A DNA stretch of 64,000 bases from CBDAQD01 sp965275905 (lineage in GTDB: Bacteria; Pseudomonadota; Alphaproteobacteria; Rhizobiales; JAJFHC01), in NCBI GenBank assembly GCA_965275905.1, contig CBDHYJ010000066.1, positions 1-64,000 of the forward strand, read 5' to 3'. The notes below the pieces were generated by a model. The model was not told the origin of the DNA, ran no database searches, and saw only the letters and a program-made list of their open reading frames with translations. The translations under genes and the position numbers were made by a program. Positions 9,296 through 18,664 of the stretch are shown piece by piece. How positions within the stretch are numbered: position 1 is the stretch's first letter; every line of letters starts with the position of its first letter.

Positions 9296-10588
9296 ATGTC
9301 TGATATTCGCCCCGCGCGGCGTGCGCGCGTTCGTTTCGATGGCCGGCTCAATCTTGAGCAGCAGCGGAAACGCGCCAGGGAACTTCTCAAGGCGATCCGT
9401 GATGATGATCCCGAAGCGCTCGGGCGCTTCGCGGATTTCCATCCGCAATTCACCGGCGCCCGAAACGATCAGGTCAAGCTCACCGACGCTCAACTCGTTC
9501 TTGCCCGTGAAAACGGATTTCCAAGCTGGCCGCGCATGAAGGCGCATATTGACGGCCTCGCCGTGACGCGCACGCGCATGGAAGAGGGCAGGGCGTCGGC
9601 GCCCGATACCCGGGGCACGCTGCACATCCGCTGCGGCTCCGACATCCGCCACGGTCTGGAGATTGCGGGATTCGTCGGCCCGTTCATGGAATTCGCCGAT
9701 CCCTACTGCCAGGGGCCGGTGCCGGACCTGCCGCTGGACGAGTTCATCCGGGTGCGGGCCGGCTTCGTTGCGAACGCCTACGGCCTTGACCGACGGGATG
9801 CGATCGCCCGGGGGCGGAAGGAATATGCCGCGCTCGCGGCGGTCGGTGATCACGAGCGCATCGTGCTCTGGTTCGAGCACGACACCTACGATCAGCTCAT
9901 CCTGGCTTTCCTGTTCGACTTCCTGGGGGCCCTTTCGCCACTGCCGCCCGTCGAGCTGATCTGTGTCGACCGGGTGCCCGGCGTGCCCGACTTCGTCGGT
10001 CTGGGCGAGCTTTCACCGGAAGTCCTGCTCTGGCTCTGGGACAACGCGCGCGTTCCGCTGACGCCAGCGCACGTCGCGCTCGGACGCCGGGTGTGGCCGG
10101 CGCTGCGGAGCACTGACCCTCGCGGTCTGCTGGAAATAGCGGAGCAGGGCACCGAGCCGGTTCCGTTCATGGCGAATGCGCTGAGACGCCACCTGCGCGA
10201 ACTGCCCTCGACGGCGAACGGCCTCGGGCTTACCCAGCGGCTCGCGCTGGAGATCATTGCCGACGAGGGCCCGGTCAACGCCGGCCGCGTGTTCGGAAAG
10301 CTGACGGCAGAGTACGAGCCGCTGCCGTTCCTGGGTGATCTCATGTTCTGGCATGTGCTCGTCGACCTGGGCGATGTGACCGATCCGCTGATCGCGATCG
10401 ATCCGGAGACGGCGGGCGACCGGTGGCCGCGGCGCTCGCTCTCGATCACCGAAGCCGGCCGGCGCGTGCTGGCGGGCGAGGCCGACTTCTTCGATCTCTA
10501 CCGCGGCACCCGCTGGGTCGGCGGCGTCGGGCTCACGGCAGGCCGGTCGTTCCCCCGCTGGGACGAGGCGGCGCAGGCCATCGCATAA
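9296..10588 (+). CDS. DUF1835-type conserved protein
   Basis: A 430-residue cytoplasmic protein of unknown function. Residues about 20-80 (QQRKRARELLKAIRDDDPEA ... AQLVLARENGFPSWPRMKAHI) form the helical N-terminus often attached to these proteins. TLHIRCGSDIRHGL near 104-117 opens a DUF1835-like Rossmann domain, and a conserved HDTYDQL lies near 195-201. The start is well fixed: ATG at 9296 sits after a near-ideal AAAGGAGG ribosome site. There is no signal peptide or membrane segment. Nothing in the neighbourhood suggests its job. Confidence 0.75.
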   Translation: MSDIRPARRARVRFDGRLNLEQQRKRARELLKAIRDDDPEALGRFADFHPQFTGARNDQVKLTDAQLVLARENGFPSWPRMKAHIDGLAVTRTRMEEGRASAPDTRGTLHIRCGSDIRHGLEIAGFVGPFMEFADPYCQGPVPDLPLDEFIRVRAGFVANAYGLDRRDAIARGRKEYAALAAVGDHERIVLWFEHDTYDQLILAFLFDFLGALSPLPPVELICVDRVPGVPDFVGLGELSPEVLLWLWDNARVPLTPAHVALGRRVWPALRSTDPRGLLEIAEQGTEPVPFMANALRRHLRELPSTANGLGLTQRLALEIIADEGPVNAGRVFGKLTAEYEPLPFLGDLMFWHVLVDLGDVTDPLIAIDPETAGDRWPRRSLSITEAGRRVLAGEADFFDLYRGTRWVGGVGLTAGRSFPRWDEAAQAIA

Positions 10589-10660
10589 GGCGGCTCGTTT
10601 CCCGGACGCGACGCGGCGCGTAATGCCGCACCCCGGCAACCGGGGAACGCCTCCACTCCT

Positions 10661-10790
10661 GTCACCCCGCGCTCGACGCGGAGTCCAGCCTCATGCGCGG
10701 AGCCACAAAACGTGTTCCCTTTCCTGTCATGCTCGTGCACCCGCCTTCGCGGGCACAGGCTTGACACGAGCATCTGGCGTCCGTGAGGCA
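10661..10790. repeat. Repeat block ahead of autotransporter 1
   Basis: Starts GTCACCCCGCGCTCGACGCG and continues through a second hairpin with a GCCTTCGCGGGC core. Near-identical blocks of about 115 bp lie before autotransporters 2 (from 13195) and 4 (from 18327) but not before autotransporter 3. The block therefore seems to have been duplicated together with the genes. Confidence 0.75.
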
Positions 10791-10804
10791 GGCGCTCGGG
10801 TCAA

Positions 10805-10974
10805 GCCCGAGGGCGACAACTTATACGCGCGCAATCGGGCAGCGATCTTGTGTTGCGGAACGGCCACAGTTCCACATGCCCGCCAAGGTGAGACTCCGGT
10901 CCAACGACTGCGCCGGGAAGCGCTGCTAGATCCTTCTTGCGGGAAAGTCTTAATGATTCGCTGGGGGCTTGACT
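10805..10974 (+). promoter_or_regulatory. Conserved leader of autotransporter 1
   Basis: About 170 bp running from GCCCGAGGGCGACAACTTAT to the start codon, conserved before all four paralogues. It includes a small dyad around TCCTTCTTGCGGGAA, about 30-45 bases before the start, and the invariant TTAATGATTCGCTGGGGGC next to the start. It probably holds promoter and 5' UTR. The GGGGG just before the start is the only ribosome-site candidate. Confidence 0.6.
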
Positions 10975-12906
10975 GTGACCGAAGAGCGGAGAGCGCCGGG
11001 TGGACGGCGCGGCAAAACATGGTTCCTGTCGGCGGTGAGCGGGATCGCGCTCACCGCGTGTCTTGCGGCGGGTGTTCCCGCCGACGCCCAGGAGGTTGTC
11101 GTCGGCTCCGGCCAGACATTGGACCAGATCCTGCTTTTTGACGGCGACACGCTGATTGTCGAGCGGGGCGGCGCGGTGAGGAAAGCGGACGCCGCTGCCG
11201 TGACTGACGACAACACCAGGACACCCGGCGCGAACATTACGATCAGAAACGACGGCATCATCGTTTCGGGTTCGTACTGGAATGCTATCGACTTCTACAA
11301 TACCGGCACGTTCGATCTGACCAACACCGGCACAATCTCGGGTGGTACCGGCGTTATTTTGACGGGCGCGTCGGTAGCCCGCATCGTAAACCACGGCACG
11401 ATCCGGGGCAGCTCGACAACTGACGAAGCCGGTATTGGCATTGCCAGCTCCGATTTCAGCACTGTGATCAACGCGGAGTCCGGCCTGATCGAGGGTAACA
11501 CGGGCATCTCGGCCATTACCTTCGACGGCCACAAAATGTCCGTGACAAACGCGGGCCGGATCCGCAGCACGTCAGGGCCGGCCGGCATGGCGATTGAATA
11601 CCAGGAGCCCGGCAATATCAGTATCGCGCAGACCGGCACTAACAGTCTGACGGTTCTGGGGCGTTCGACCATCGAGGGGCGCATCCTCTGGGACGGCCTG
11701 GACGACACGTTCGCCACCGGCCCGGGCCGGTCCTCCGCGTTGACCTTTACGGACAATGAATCAGATGCCGGCGAGCAGCCGACCGTTTTCACCATCGACA
11801 CGGGCGGCTTGCCGTTTGCGGTCCTCAGAACCGCTGCGGGCAGCGCGGGCACGGCGACGACAAAGGTCGTGGTGATCGACCCGTCGTCCTTCGGCCTGGC
11901 CGATTCCACGCTTGCGGACATCACGGGCGGGATCTCCGGGGTTCTGACGAACCAGGCCAACACGGCCCGCAACGTGAGCACGAACGAGAATGGCGGCGGC
12001 ACGGTGGTGGCATCGGCCAACGGCACGTCCATGACGATCACGCCGGTGGCCGATCACGGACCGGTCCTGCGCGCCTGGGCGGAAGTGTTCGGCGGCTGGC
12101 GCGGCGAGCAGCGCGACGGCAACCAATTGGCTTCCGACCATGTCTTCGGCGGTGCGGTGGCCGGCATCGAGACCGACACCGCCATGGACGGCACGCGCGT
12201 CGGTTTCTTCGTCGGCGGTTCGGGCAGCCACGTGGAGGTCGAGTTCGGCAGCCAGGACACGGAGATCGGTTCCGTCTTCGGCGGCCTCTACGCGGCCCAT
12301 CAGGCGGGTGGCGTGGCCATAGACGCGGCCGTCACGGTGGGCCTTGCCGACTACGACCAGCAGCGCTTCATGAACGACAACACGGTCTCGGGCGGCGTCG
12401 ATACGGCACGCGCCGACTATTACGGCATATTTGTAAGCCCTGAGATCACCATCTCGTCGTCGCTCGCGGTGGCGGACTGGATGGCTGTCAGGCCGTCGCT
12501 GACGCTCCGATATGCCGGTCTCTTCCTTGATGGTTACTCGGAGAAGGGCTCCAACGCCAACATGACCGTTGACGATCGCGACGTGCACATAATCTCCGCA
12601 CGCGCGCAGGTGGCGGTTCCGGTTCACATGAATACGGACGCCCACGGCACGCTGACCATGGAGATCCGGGCCGGCGCCGACGGCCGGGCGACCATAGCCG
12701 AGGACAACGTGCGCGCCACGCTGCTCGGCCAGAACCTGAACTTCACGGCCGGCGGGGACGACGAGGTCCTGACCGGATTCGCGGGCGCTGCCTTCGCTTA
12801 CGCGATGACCACCGGTACGCGGTTCTACGGCAATATCGAGGCCGGCTACGGCACGGACGAGGCGATCCACGTGACCGGCCGCGCCGGCGTCAAGATGCCG
12901 TTCTGA
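10975..12906 (+). CDS. Autotransporter paralogue 1 (shortest passenger)
   Basis: Outer-membrane type V secretion protein of 643 residues. It has a basic N-terminus with a signal peptide (1 to about 38, ending PADAQ), a beta-helical passenger (about 40-350) of N-x-G-x-I turns, and a C-terminal barrel region from VLRAWAEVFGGW at 364 that ends in the outer-membrane signature Phe (GRAGVKMPF). Between the LTNTGTI turn and the NHGTIRG turn there are no extra turns, giving two in all; the paralogues have four to six. The GTG at 10975 is chosen because it aligns with the ATG starts of paralogues 3 and 4, although an in-frame TTG lies six bases upstream. Function may be adhesion or surface coating. 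Confidence 0.88.
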   Translation: MTEERRAPGGRRGKTWFLSAVSGIALTACLAAGVPADAQEVVVGSGQTLDQILLFDGDTLIVERGGAVRKADAAAVTDDNTRTPGANITIRNDGIIVSGSYWNAIDFYNTGTFDLTNTGTISGGTGVILTGASVARIVNHGTIRGSSTTDEAGIGIASSDFSTVINAESGLIEGNTGISAITFDGHKMSVTNAGRIRSTSGPAGMAIEYQEPGNISIAQTGTNSLTVLGRSTIEGRILWDGLDDTFATGPGRSSALTFTDNESDAGEQPTVFTIDTGGLPFAVLRTAAGSAGTATTKVVVIDPSSFGLADSTLADITGGISGVLTNQANTARNVSTNENGGGTVVASANGTSMTITPVADHGPVLRAWAEVFGGWRGEQRDGNQLASDHVFGGAVAGIETDTAMDGTRVGFFVGGSGSHVEVEFGSQDTEIGSVFGGLYAAHQAGGVAIDAAVTVGLADYDQQRFMNDNTVSGGVDTARADYYGIFVSPEITISSSLAVADWMAVRPSLTLRYAGLFLDGYSEKGSNANMTVDDRDVHIISARAQVAVPVHMNTDAHGTLTMEIRAGADGRATIAEDNVRATLLGQNLNFTAGGDDEVLTGFAGAAFAYAMTTGTRFYGNIEAGYGTDEAIHVTGRAGVKMPF

Positions 12907-13194
12907 GGCTGTTTCCAGGGCGCTGCCGAGCACGCAGTCGGTGCGCTGTCGATCCGGGGCCGTTCCGAACTCATGCTGGTGTTCGGTACGGCCCCGGATC
13001 TCGCTCACGCCCGTTCGGGGAACGAATATACGGTCTCGTATTCATTGCACTGCTGTCATCCTCGCCTCCGCTTCGCTCCAGCAAGGATGACATTGAAGAA
13101 AACTGCCGTCTCCCTGGATCCAACTACCGGTGCTTCAGACCGCAGCAAAGGCCAATGGGCCCCGGCGCGGAGGCCGGGGAACGCCTCCACTCCT
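12907..13194. other. Intergenic region after autotransporter 1 with a long hairpin
   Basis: Holds a strong inverted repeat at 12951-13000 (20-bp arms, 19 of 20 paired, 10-base loop; left arm GATCCGGGGCCGTTCCGAAC). A further REP-like palindrome of the TCATCCT...AAGGATGA kind lies near 13060-13092. The large hairpin has no T-tract, so it could be a structural or processing signal rather than a classical terminator. No gene seen. Confidence 0.6.
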
Positions 13195-13312
13195 GTCACC
13201 CCGCGCTCGACGCGGGGTCCAGCCTCATGCGCGGAGCCACAAAACGTGTTCCCTTTCCTGTCACGCGCGTGCACCCGCCTTCGCGGGCACAGGCTTGACG
13301 CGAGCATCTGGC
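13195..13312. repeat. Repeat block ahead of autotransporter 2
   Basis: Near-copy of the block at 10661. It is followed at 13318-13345 by a perfect 11-bp-arm hairpin (GGCTCACGGGG / CCCCGTGAGCC, six-base loop) that the other units lack. Confidence 0.7.
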
Positions 13313-13374
13313 GATCCGGCTCACGGGGACCGAGCCCCGTGAGCCCCTAACTATGACAAATCAAATCAACACAA

Positions 13375-13544
13375 GCCCGAGGGCGACAACTTATAGGCGG
13401 GCAATCGGGCAGCGATATTGTGTTGTAGAACGGCCACAGCCCTGCATGCCCGCCAATGTGAGACGCATATCCAACGACTGCGCAGAGGAGCGCTGCTAAA
13501 TCCTTCTTGCAGGAAGGTTTTGATGATTTTCTTGGGTGTTGACT
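13375..13544 (+). promoter_or_regulatory. Conserved leader of autotransporter 2
   Basis: Second copy of the 170-bp leader, with GCCCGAGGGCGACAACTTAT at its left end and the TCCTTCTTGCAGGAAGG dyad near its right end. It is the most diverged copy near the start codon (TTGGGTGTTGACT in place of CTGGGGGC). Confidence 0.6.
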
Positions 13545-15563
13545 GTGGCTGAAGTGCTGAAAGCGCCGGGCGGACGGCGCAGCAGAACATGGTTCCTGTC
13601 GGCGGTGAGCGGGATCGCGCTCGCCGCGTGCGTTGCGGCGGGTGTTCCTGCCGATGCCCAGGAGATAGTCGTCGGCTCCGGCCAGACTTTGGTCGACGTC
13701 TCCGTCGGTGACGGCGAGACGCTGATTGTCGAGCAGGGCGGCACGGTGAGGGGTGCGGGCCAGGCCGTAAGCTCCCCGGGGTTCGGCTCGACCGTCACCG
13801 TCATAAACCGCGGCACAATCGTTTCGACCGATGAAGAAGCCATTCACACAATTGGACATACGCTCGATCTGACCAACAGCGGTTTGATCTCTGGCGGCGA
13901 AAACGGCATCTGGGGCAGCTTCATAACCAGCCTTGTGAACAGCGGCACGATCTCAAGTGATAGGGACGCTATCAATGTTGACGGGTTCATCGACAGTCTC
14001 GTGAACACCGGCACGATCTCGGGTGGCGTTTACGGCATTTTTTCCGAGGGCCCGGTAACCAGCCTCGTAAACCACGGCACGATCCGGGGCGGCTCGGCAT
14101 TTTCGCACTATGCCGGTGTTGGCATCAGTTCCGGCACTGTGATCAACGCGGGGTCCGGCCTGATCGAGGGTCCGACGGCTCTCGTGATCCACCGCGACAG
14201 CGCCGGCGACGGGTCCGTGACAAACGCGGGCCGGATCCGCAGCACGTCAGGGCCGTCCGGTGCAGCGATTATATACGAAGACGAAAATCCCGGCGCTGAC
14301 AGTCTGACGGTTCTGGGGCGCTCGACCATCGAGGGTTCCATCAACTGGGACGGCCTGGACGACACGTTCGCCACCGGTCCGGGCCGGTCCTCCGCGCTGA
14401 CCTTGACGGACAGTGACTCAGATGCGGGCGATCCGCCGACCGCGTTCGCCATCGACACGAACGGCCTGCCGTTTGCGGTGGAGAGAACGGCGGCGGGTGC
14501 CGCAGGCACGGCGTCGACAAAGATCGTCGTGATCGACCCGTCATCCTTCGGTCTGGCCGATTCCACGCTCGCCGACATCACGGGCGGGATCTCCGGCGTG
14601 CTGACGAACCAGGCCAATACGGCCCGCAACGTGAGCACGAACGAGAATGGCGGCGGCGCGGTGGTGGCATCGGCCAACGGCACGTCCATGACAATCGCGC
14701 CCGCGGCCGGTCACGGACCGGTCCTGCGCGCCTGGGCGGAAGTCTTCGGTGGCTGGCGCGGCGAGGAAAGCGACGGCAACCAGCTCGGCTCCGATCATGT
14801 CTTCGGCGGCGCGGTGGCTGGCATCGAGACCGACACCGCCATGGACGGCATGCGCGTCGGTTTCTTCGTCGGCGGTTCGGGCAGCCACGTGGAGGTCGAG
14901 TTCGGCAGTCAGGACACGGAGATCGGCTCGGTCTTCGGCGGGGTCTACGCGGCCCATCAGGCCGGTGACGTGGCCATCGACGCGGCCGTCACGGTGGGCC
15001 TTGCCGACTACGACCAGCAGCGCTTCATGAACGACAACACGGTCTCGGGCGGCGTCGATACGGCACGCGCCGACTATTACGGCATATTTGTAAGCCCTGA
15101 GATCACCATCTCGTCGTCGCTCGCGGTGGCGGAAGAGATTGCGGTCAGGCCGTCGCTGACGCTCAGATATGCCGGTCTCTTCCTCGACGGCTACACGGAG
15201 AAGGGCTCCAACGCCAACCTGACCGTTGACGATCGCGACGTGCACATAATCTCCGCACGCGCGCAGGTGGCGGTTCCGGTGCATATGAACACGGACGCTT
15301 ACGGGACGCTCACCACGGAGATCCGGGTGGGCGCCGACGGCCGGGCGACGGTGAGTGAAGACAACGTGCGCGCCACGCTTCTGGGCCAGAACCTGAACTT
15401 CACCGCCGGCGGCGATGACGAGGTTCTGACCGGGTTCGCGGGCGCTGCCTTCGCTTACGCGATGACCACCGGCACGCGGCTCTACGGCAACATCGAGGCC
15501 GGCTACGGCACGGACGAGGCGATCCACGTGACCGGCCGCGCCGGCGTCAAGATGCCGTTCTGA
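13545..15563 (+). CDS. Autotransporter paralogue 2
   Basis: A 672-residue paralogue. Signal peptide 1 to about 38; passenger with four beta-helix turns in the variable part (LTNSGLI, LVNSGTI, LVNTGTI, LVNHGTI); 280-residue barrel region from 393 to the terminal Phe. The first part of its barrel region matches paralogue 1 (SHVEVEFG, TVGLADYDQQ), while the last third (AYGTLTTEIRVGADGRATVS) matches paralogues 3 and 4, so it looks like a recombinant. The GTG at 13545 is the start by alignment with the other copies. Confidence 0.88.
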   Translation: MAEVLKAPGGRRSRTWFLSAVSGIALAACVAAGVPADAQEIVVGSGQTLVDVSVGDGETLIVEQGGTVRGAGQAVSSPGFGSTVTVINRGTIVSTDEEAIHTIGHTLDLTNSGLISGGENGIWGSFITSLVNSGTISSDRDAINVDGFIDSLVNTGTISGGVYGIFSEGPVTSLVNHGTIRGGSAFSHYAGVGISSGTVINAGSGLIEGPTALVIHRDSAGDGSVTNAGRIRSTSGPSGAAIIYEDENPGADSLTVLGRSTIEGSINWDGLDDTFATGPGRSSALTLTDSDSDAGDPPTAFAIDTNGLPFAVERTAAGAAGTASTKIVVIDPSSFGLADSTLADITGGISGVLTNQANTARNVSTNENGGGAVVASANGTSMTIAPAAGHGPVLRAWAEVFGGWRGEESDGNQLGSDHVFGGAVAGIETDTAMDGMRVGFFVGGSGSHVEVEFGSQDTEIGSVFGGVYAAHQAGDVAIDAAVTVGLADYDQQRFMNDNTVSGGVDTARADYYGIFVSPEITISSSLAVAEEIAVRPSLTLRYAGLFLDGYTEKGSNANLTVDDRDVHIISARAQVAVPVHMNTDAYGTLTTEIRVGADGRATVSEDNVRATLLGQNLNFTAGGDDEVLTGFAGAAFAYAMTTGTRLYGNIEAGYGTDEAIHVTGRAGVKMPF

Positions 15564-15872
15564 GGCTGTTTCCAGGGCGCTGCCGAGCACGCAGTCGGTG
15601 CGCTGTTGATCCGGGGCCGTTCCGAACTCATGCTGGTGTTCGGTACGGCCCCGGTCTGCCCTTTGGGCAACCGGGGAACGAGTATGCGGTCTTGTCTTCA
15701 TTGCACTCCTGTCATCCTTGGCCGAGCCACTAGCGAGGCCGAGGATCCATTGGCGCATGTTTCAGACAGTTGAGGGAATGATTGGATCCTTGTCTTAGGG
15801 GAATGTGAGATGATTGCAGTGGTCGGGAGACCGTTGGATCCTTGATCCATTGAGATCGTCTGCGCCGCGGGA
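15564..15872. other. Intergenic region after autotransporter 2
   Basis: Contains a second copy of the hairpin found after autotransporter 1 (paired arms 15611-15627 and 15638-15654, CCGGGGCCGTTCCGAAC). A REP-like stretch near 15710-15850 has repeated TGGATCCTTG pieces. The repeat block that precedes the other three leaders is missing here. No gene seen. Confidence 0.6.
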
Positions 15873-16012
15873 AATCGGGCAGCGATCCTGTGTTGCGGGA
15901 CGGCCACAGTCCCGCATGCCCGCCAATGTGAGACGCATATCCAACGACTGTGCCGGGAAGCGTTGCTAAATCCTTCTTGCGGGAAGGTTTTAATGATTCG
16001 CTGGGGGCGACT
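15873..16012 (+). promoter_or_regulatory. Conserved leader of autotransporter 3 (shortened)
   Basis: The leader starts at AATCGGGCAGCGATCCTGTG and lacks the GGGCGACAACTTAT segment present in the other three. The proximal 120 bases, including the TCCTTCTTGCGGGAAGG dyad, are nearly unchanged. This suggests the core leader is the proximal part. Confidence 0.55.
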
Positions 16013-18142
16013 ATGATCGAAAAGCGGAAAGCGCCGGGTGGCCGGCGCGCTAGAACATGGCTTCTGTCGGCGGCAAGCGGGATTGCGCTCGCCGCGTTTG
16101 TTGCGGCGGGTGTTCCTGCCGATGCCCAGGAGGTTGTCGTCGGCCCTGGTCAGACGTCGAGCCAGATCGAGCTTAGAGGCGGCGAGACGCTGATTGTCGA
16201 GCAGGGCGGCACGGTGAGGGATGCGGCCGACGCCGTGTTCAACGGTGACCCAGGCTCGACCGTCACCGTCATAAATCGCGGCACAATCATCTCGACCGGT
16301 GAAGACGCCTACGACGGAGGTAACTCTTCGCTCCATCTGACCAACAGCGGCTTGATCTGGGGCCAGGAAAGGGGCGTCACTGTCGAGAACCTCTTCAGCT
16401 TCGTGAACAGCGGCACAGTCTGGGCTGATGATACAGGTGTTCGTGCCGACTTCGTCCGCAGCTTCGTGAACACCGGCATGATCTCGGGCGAGGAAAGGGG
16501 CGTCTTTGCCGGCTTCCTCATCAGCCTCGTGAACACCGGCACGATCTCGGGTACTAATAGGGCTATCTTCACTGAGGGATCCGTCGACAGCATCGTGAAC
16601 ACCGGCAAGATCGTAAGTGACGGTGACGCCATTTATGCCGAGGGTCCGGTATTCAGCCTCGAAAACAGCGGCACGATCCGGGGCGGCACGAACACTAACG
16701 CTGCCGGTATTTCCATGAGTGGCGGCGCTGTGATCAACGCGGGGTCCGGCCTGATCGAGGGCCGAACGGGTATCGAGTTCTTCCGCGCGGCCGCCGACAA
16801 CGCGTCCGTGACCAACGCGGGCCGGATACGCAGCACGTCCGGGCCGGCCGGCATCGCTATTGATTACGACGACAGCGACGACGGTGCTGACAGCCTGACG
16901 GTTCTGGGGCGCTCCACCATCGAGGGCTTCATCCTCTGGGACGGCGACGACGACACGTTCGCCACCGGGCCGGGCCGGTCCTCCGCGCTGACCTTGACGG
17001 ACAGTGACTCAGACGCGGGCGATCCGCCGACCGAGTTCACCATCGACACGGGCGGCCTGCCGTTTGCGGTCGAGAGAACGGCGGCGGGTGCCGCGGGCAC
17101 CGCAACGACAAAAGTCGTGGTGATCGATCCCTCATCCTTCGGGGTCTCGGACACGATCCTCGCCGACATCACGGGCGGGATCTCCGGCGTGCTGACCAAC
17201 CAGGGCGATGCGGCCCGCGACGTGAACGGGGCCGGTGTCGCGGTGGCGTCGGCCAACGGGACCTCCATGACGATCGCGCCCGCGGGCGGTGTCGGGCCGG
17301 TCCTGCGCGCCTGGGCGGAGGTGTTCGGCGGCTGGCGCGGCGAGGAAAGCGACGGCAGCCAGCTCGGCTCCGACCATGTCTTCGGCGGGGCGGTGGCCGG
17401 CATCGAGACCGATACCGCCATGGACGGCATGCGGGCAGGCTTCTTCATTGGCGGCTCGGGCAGCAAGGTGGACGTGGAGTTCGGCAGCCAGGACACGGAG
17501 ATCGGCTCGGTCTTCGGCGGGGTCTACGCGGCCCATCAGGCCGGTGACGTGGCCATCGATGCGGCGCTCACGGTCGGTCTCAGCAACTACGACCAGCGCC
17601 GTTTCATGAACGACAACACGGTGGCGGGCGGTGTCGATACGGCACGCGCCGACTATTACGGCTTCTTCGTCAGCCCGGAGGTGACGGTCTCCTCGTCGCT
17701 TGCGGTGACGGAGGAGATTGCGGTCAGGCCGTCGCTGACGCTCAGATATGCGGGTCTGTTCCTCGACGGTTATACGGAGAAGGGCTCCAACGCCAACCTC
17801 GCAGTCGAGAACCGGGACGTGCATGTGATCTCCGCACGGGGACAGGTGGCGGTGCCGGTGCACATGAACACGGACGCATACGGCACGCTGACCACGGAGA
17901 TCCGGGTGGGCGCCGACGGCCGGGCGACGGTGAGTGAAGACAACGTGCGCGCGACGCTTCTGGGCCAGAATCTGAACTTCACCGCCGGCGGGGACGACGA
18001 GGTCCTGACCGGGTTCGCTGGCGCTGCCTTCGCTTACGCGATGACCACCGGCACGCGGCTCTACGGCAACATCGAGACCGGCTACGGCACGGACGAGGCC
18101 GCCCACGTGACCGGCCGCGCCGGCGTCAAGATGCCGTTCTGA
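16013..18142 (+). CDS. Autotransporter paralogue 3 (longest passenger)
   Basis: A 709-residue paralogue with signal peptide 1 to about 38. Its variable part has six beta-helix turns (LTNSGLI, FVNSGTV, FVNTGMI, LVNTGTI, IVNTGKI, LENSGTI), each about 21 residues. The barrel region runs from 430 to the terminal Phe and is closest to paralogue 4 (SKVDVEFG, TVGLSNYDQ, ARADYYGFFVSPEVTVSS). Start ATG at 16013. An upstream in-frame start at 15950 would put non-secretory sequence before the signal peptide and is rejected. Confidence 0.88.
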   Translation: MIEKRKAPGGRRARTWLLSAASGIALAAFVAAGVPADAQEVVVGPGQTSSQIELRGGETLIVEQGGTVRDAADAVFNGDPGSTVTVINRGTIISTGEDAYDGGNSSLHLTNSGLIWGQERGVTVENLFSFVNSGTVWADDTGVRADFVRSFVNTGMISGEERGVFAGFLISLVNTGTISGTNRAIFTEGSVDSIVNTGKIVSDGDAIYAEGPVFSLENSGTIRGGTNTNAAGISMSGGAVINAGSGLIEGRTGIEFFRAAADNASVTNAGRIRSTSGPAGIAIDYDDSDDGADSLTVLGRSTIEGFILWDGDDDTFATGPGRSSALTLTDSDSDAGDPPTEFTIDTGGLPFAVERTAAGAAGTATTKVVVIDPSSFGVSDTILADITGGISGVLTNQGDAARDVNGAGVAVASANGTSMTIAPAGGVGPVLRAWAEVFGGWRGEESDGSQLGSDHVFGGAVAGIETDTAMDGMRAGFFIGGSGSKVDVEFGSQDTEIGSVFGGVYAAHQAGDVAIDAALTVGLSNYDQRRFMNDNTVAGGVDTARADYYGFFVSPEVTVSSSLAVTEEIAVRPSLTLRYAGLFLDGYTEKGSNANLAVENRDVHVISARGQVAVPVHMNTDAYGTLTTEIRVGADGRATVSEDNVRATLLGQNLNFTAGGDDEVLTGFAGAAFAYAMTTGTRLYGNIETGYGTDEAAHVTGRAGVKMPF

Positions 18143-18496
18143 GGGTGTTTCCCGGGCTCCGATCCGGGACCTATTTACCGGCGCTTCAGAACCGCAGCAA
18201 ATGCCAATGGGCCCCTGTGTATTCGGGATGTGCGATTGTTGAAGTGGGTGGGAGACCGTTGGGTCCCTGGTCCGCTTTTGGCAAGACCGTGCGCCGGCGC
18301 GGAGGCCGGGGAACGCCTCCACTCCTGTCACCCCGCGCTCGACGCGGGGTCCAGCGTCATACGCGGAGCCACAAAACGTGTTCCCTTTCCTGTCATGCTC
18401 GTGCACCCGCCTTCGCGGGCACAGGCTTGACGCGAGCATCTGGAGCGCCTCGAAACGAGACCCTCGTGTCGAGCACGAGGGTGACAAAAGAAGAAA
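18143..18496. repeat. Intergenic region after autotransporter 3 with the shared repeat block
   Basis: Holds the third copy of the shared block (18327-18441, GTCACCCCGCGCTCGACGCG onward) plus short REP-like arms up to 18485. The 20-bp-arm hairpin found after units 1 and 2 is not present. No gene seen. Confidence 0.65.
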
Positions 18497-18664
18497 GCCC
18501 GAGGGCGACAACTTATAGGCGGACAATCGGGGAACGATCCTGTGTTGCGGGACGGCCACAGTCGCTCATGCCCGCAAATGTGAGACGCCGGTCCAACGAC
18601 TGCGCCGGGAAGCGTTGCTAAATCCTTCTTGCGGGAAGGTTTTAATGATTCGCTGGGGGCGATT
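18497..18664 (+). promoter_or_regulatory. Conserved leader of autotransporter 4
   Basis: Fourth leader copy, full length, from GCCCGAGGGCGACAACTTAT to the ATG. Its last 60 bases are almost identical to those of unit 3, in line with the close pairing of the two coding regions. Confidence 0.6.

Noticed and set aside
13178..13342. Short frames inside the repeat blocks before the autotransporters
   Set aside because: They repeat because the blocks are duplicated palindromes; the translations are low-complexity and lack starts with ribosome sites.
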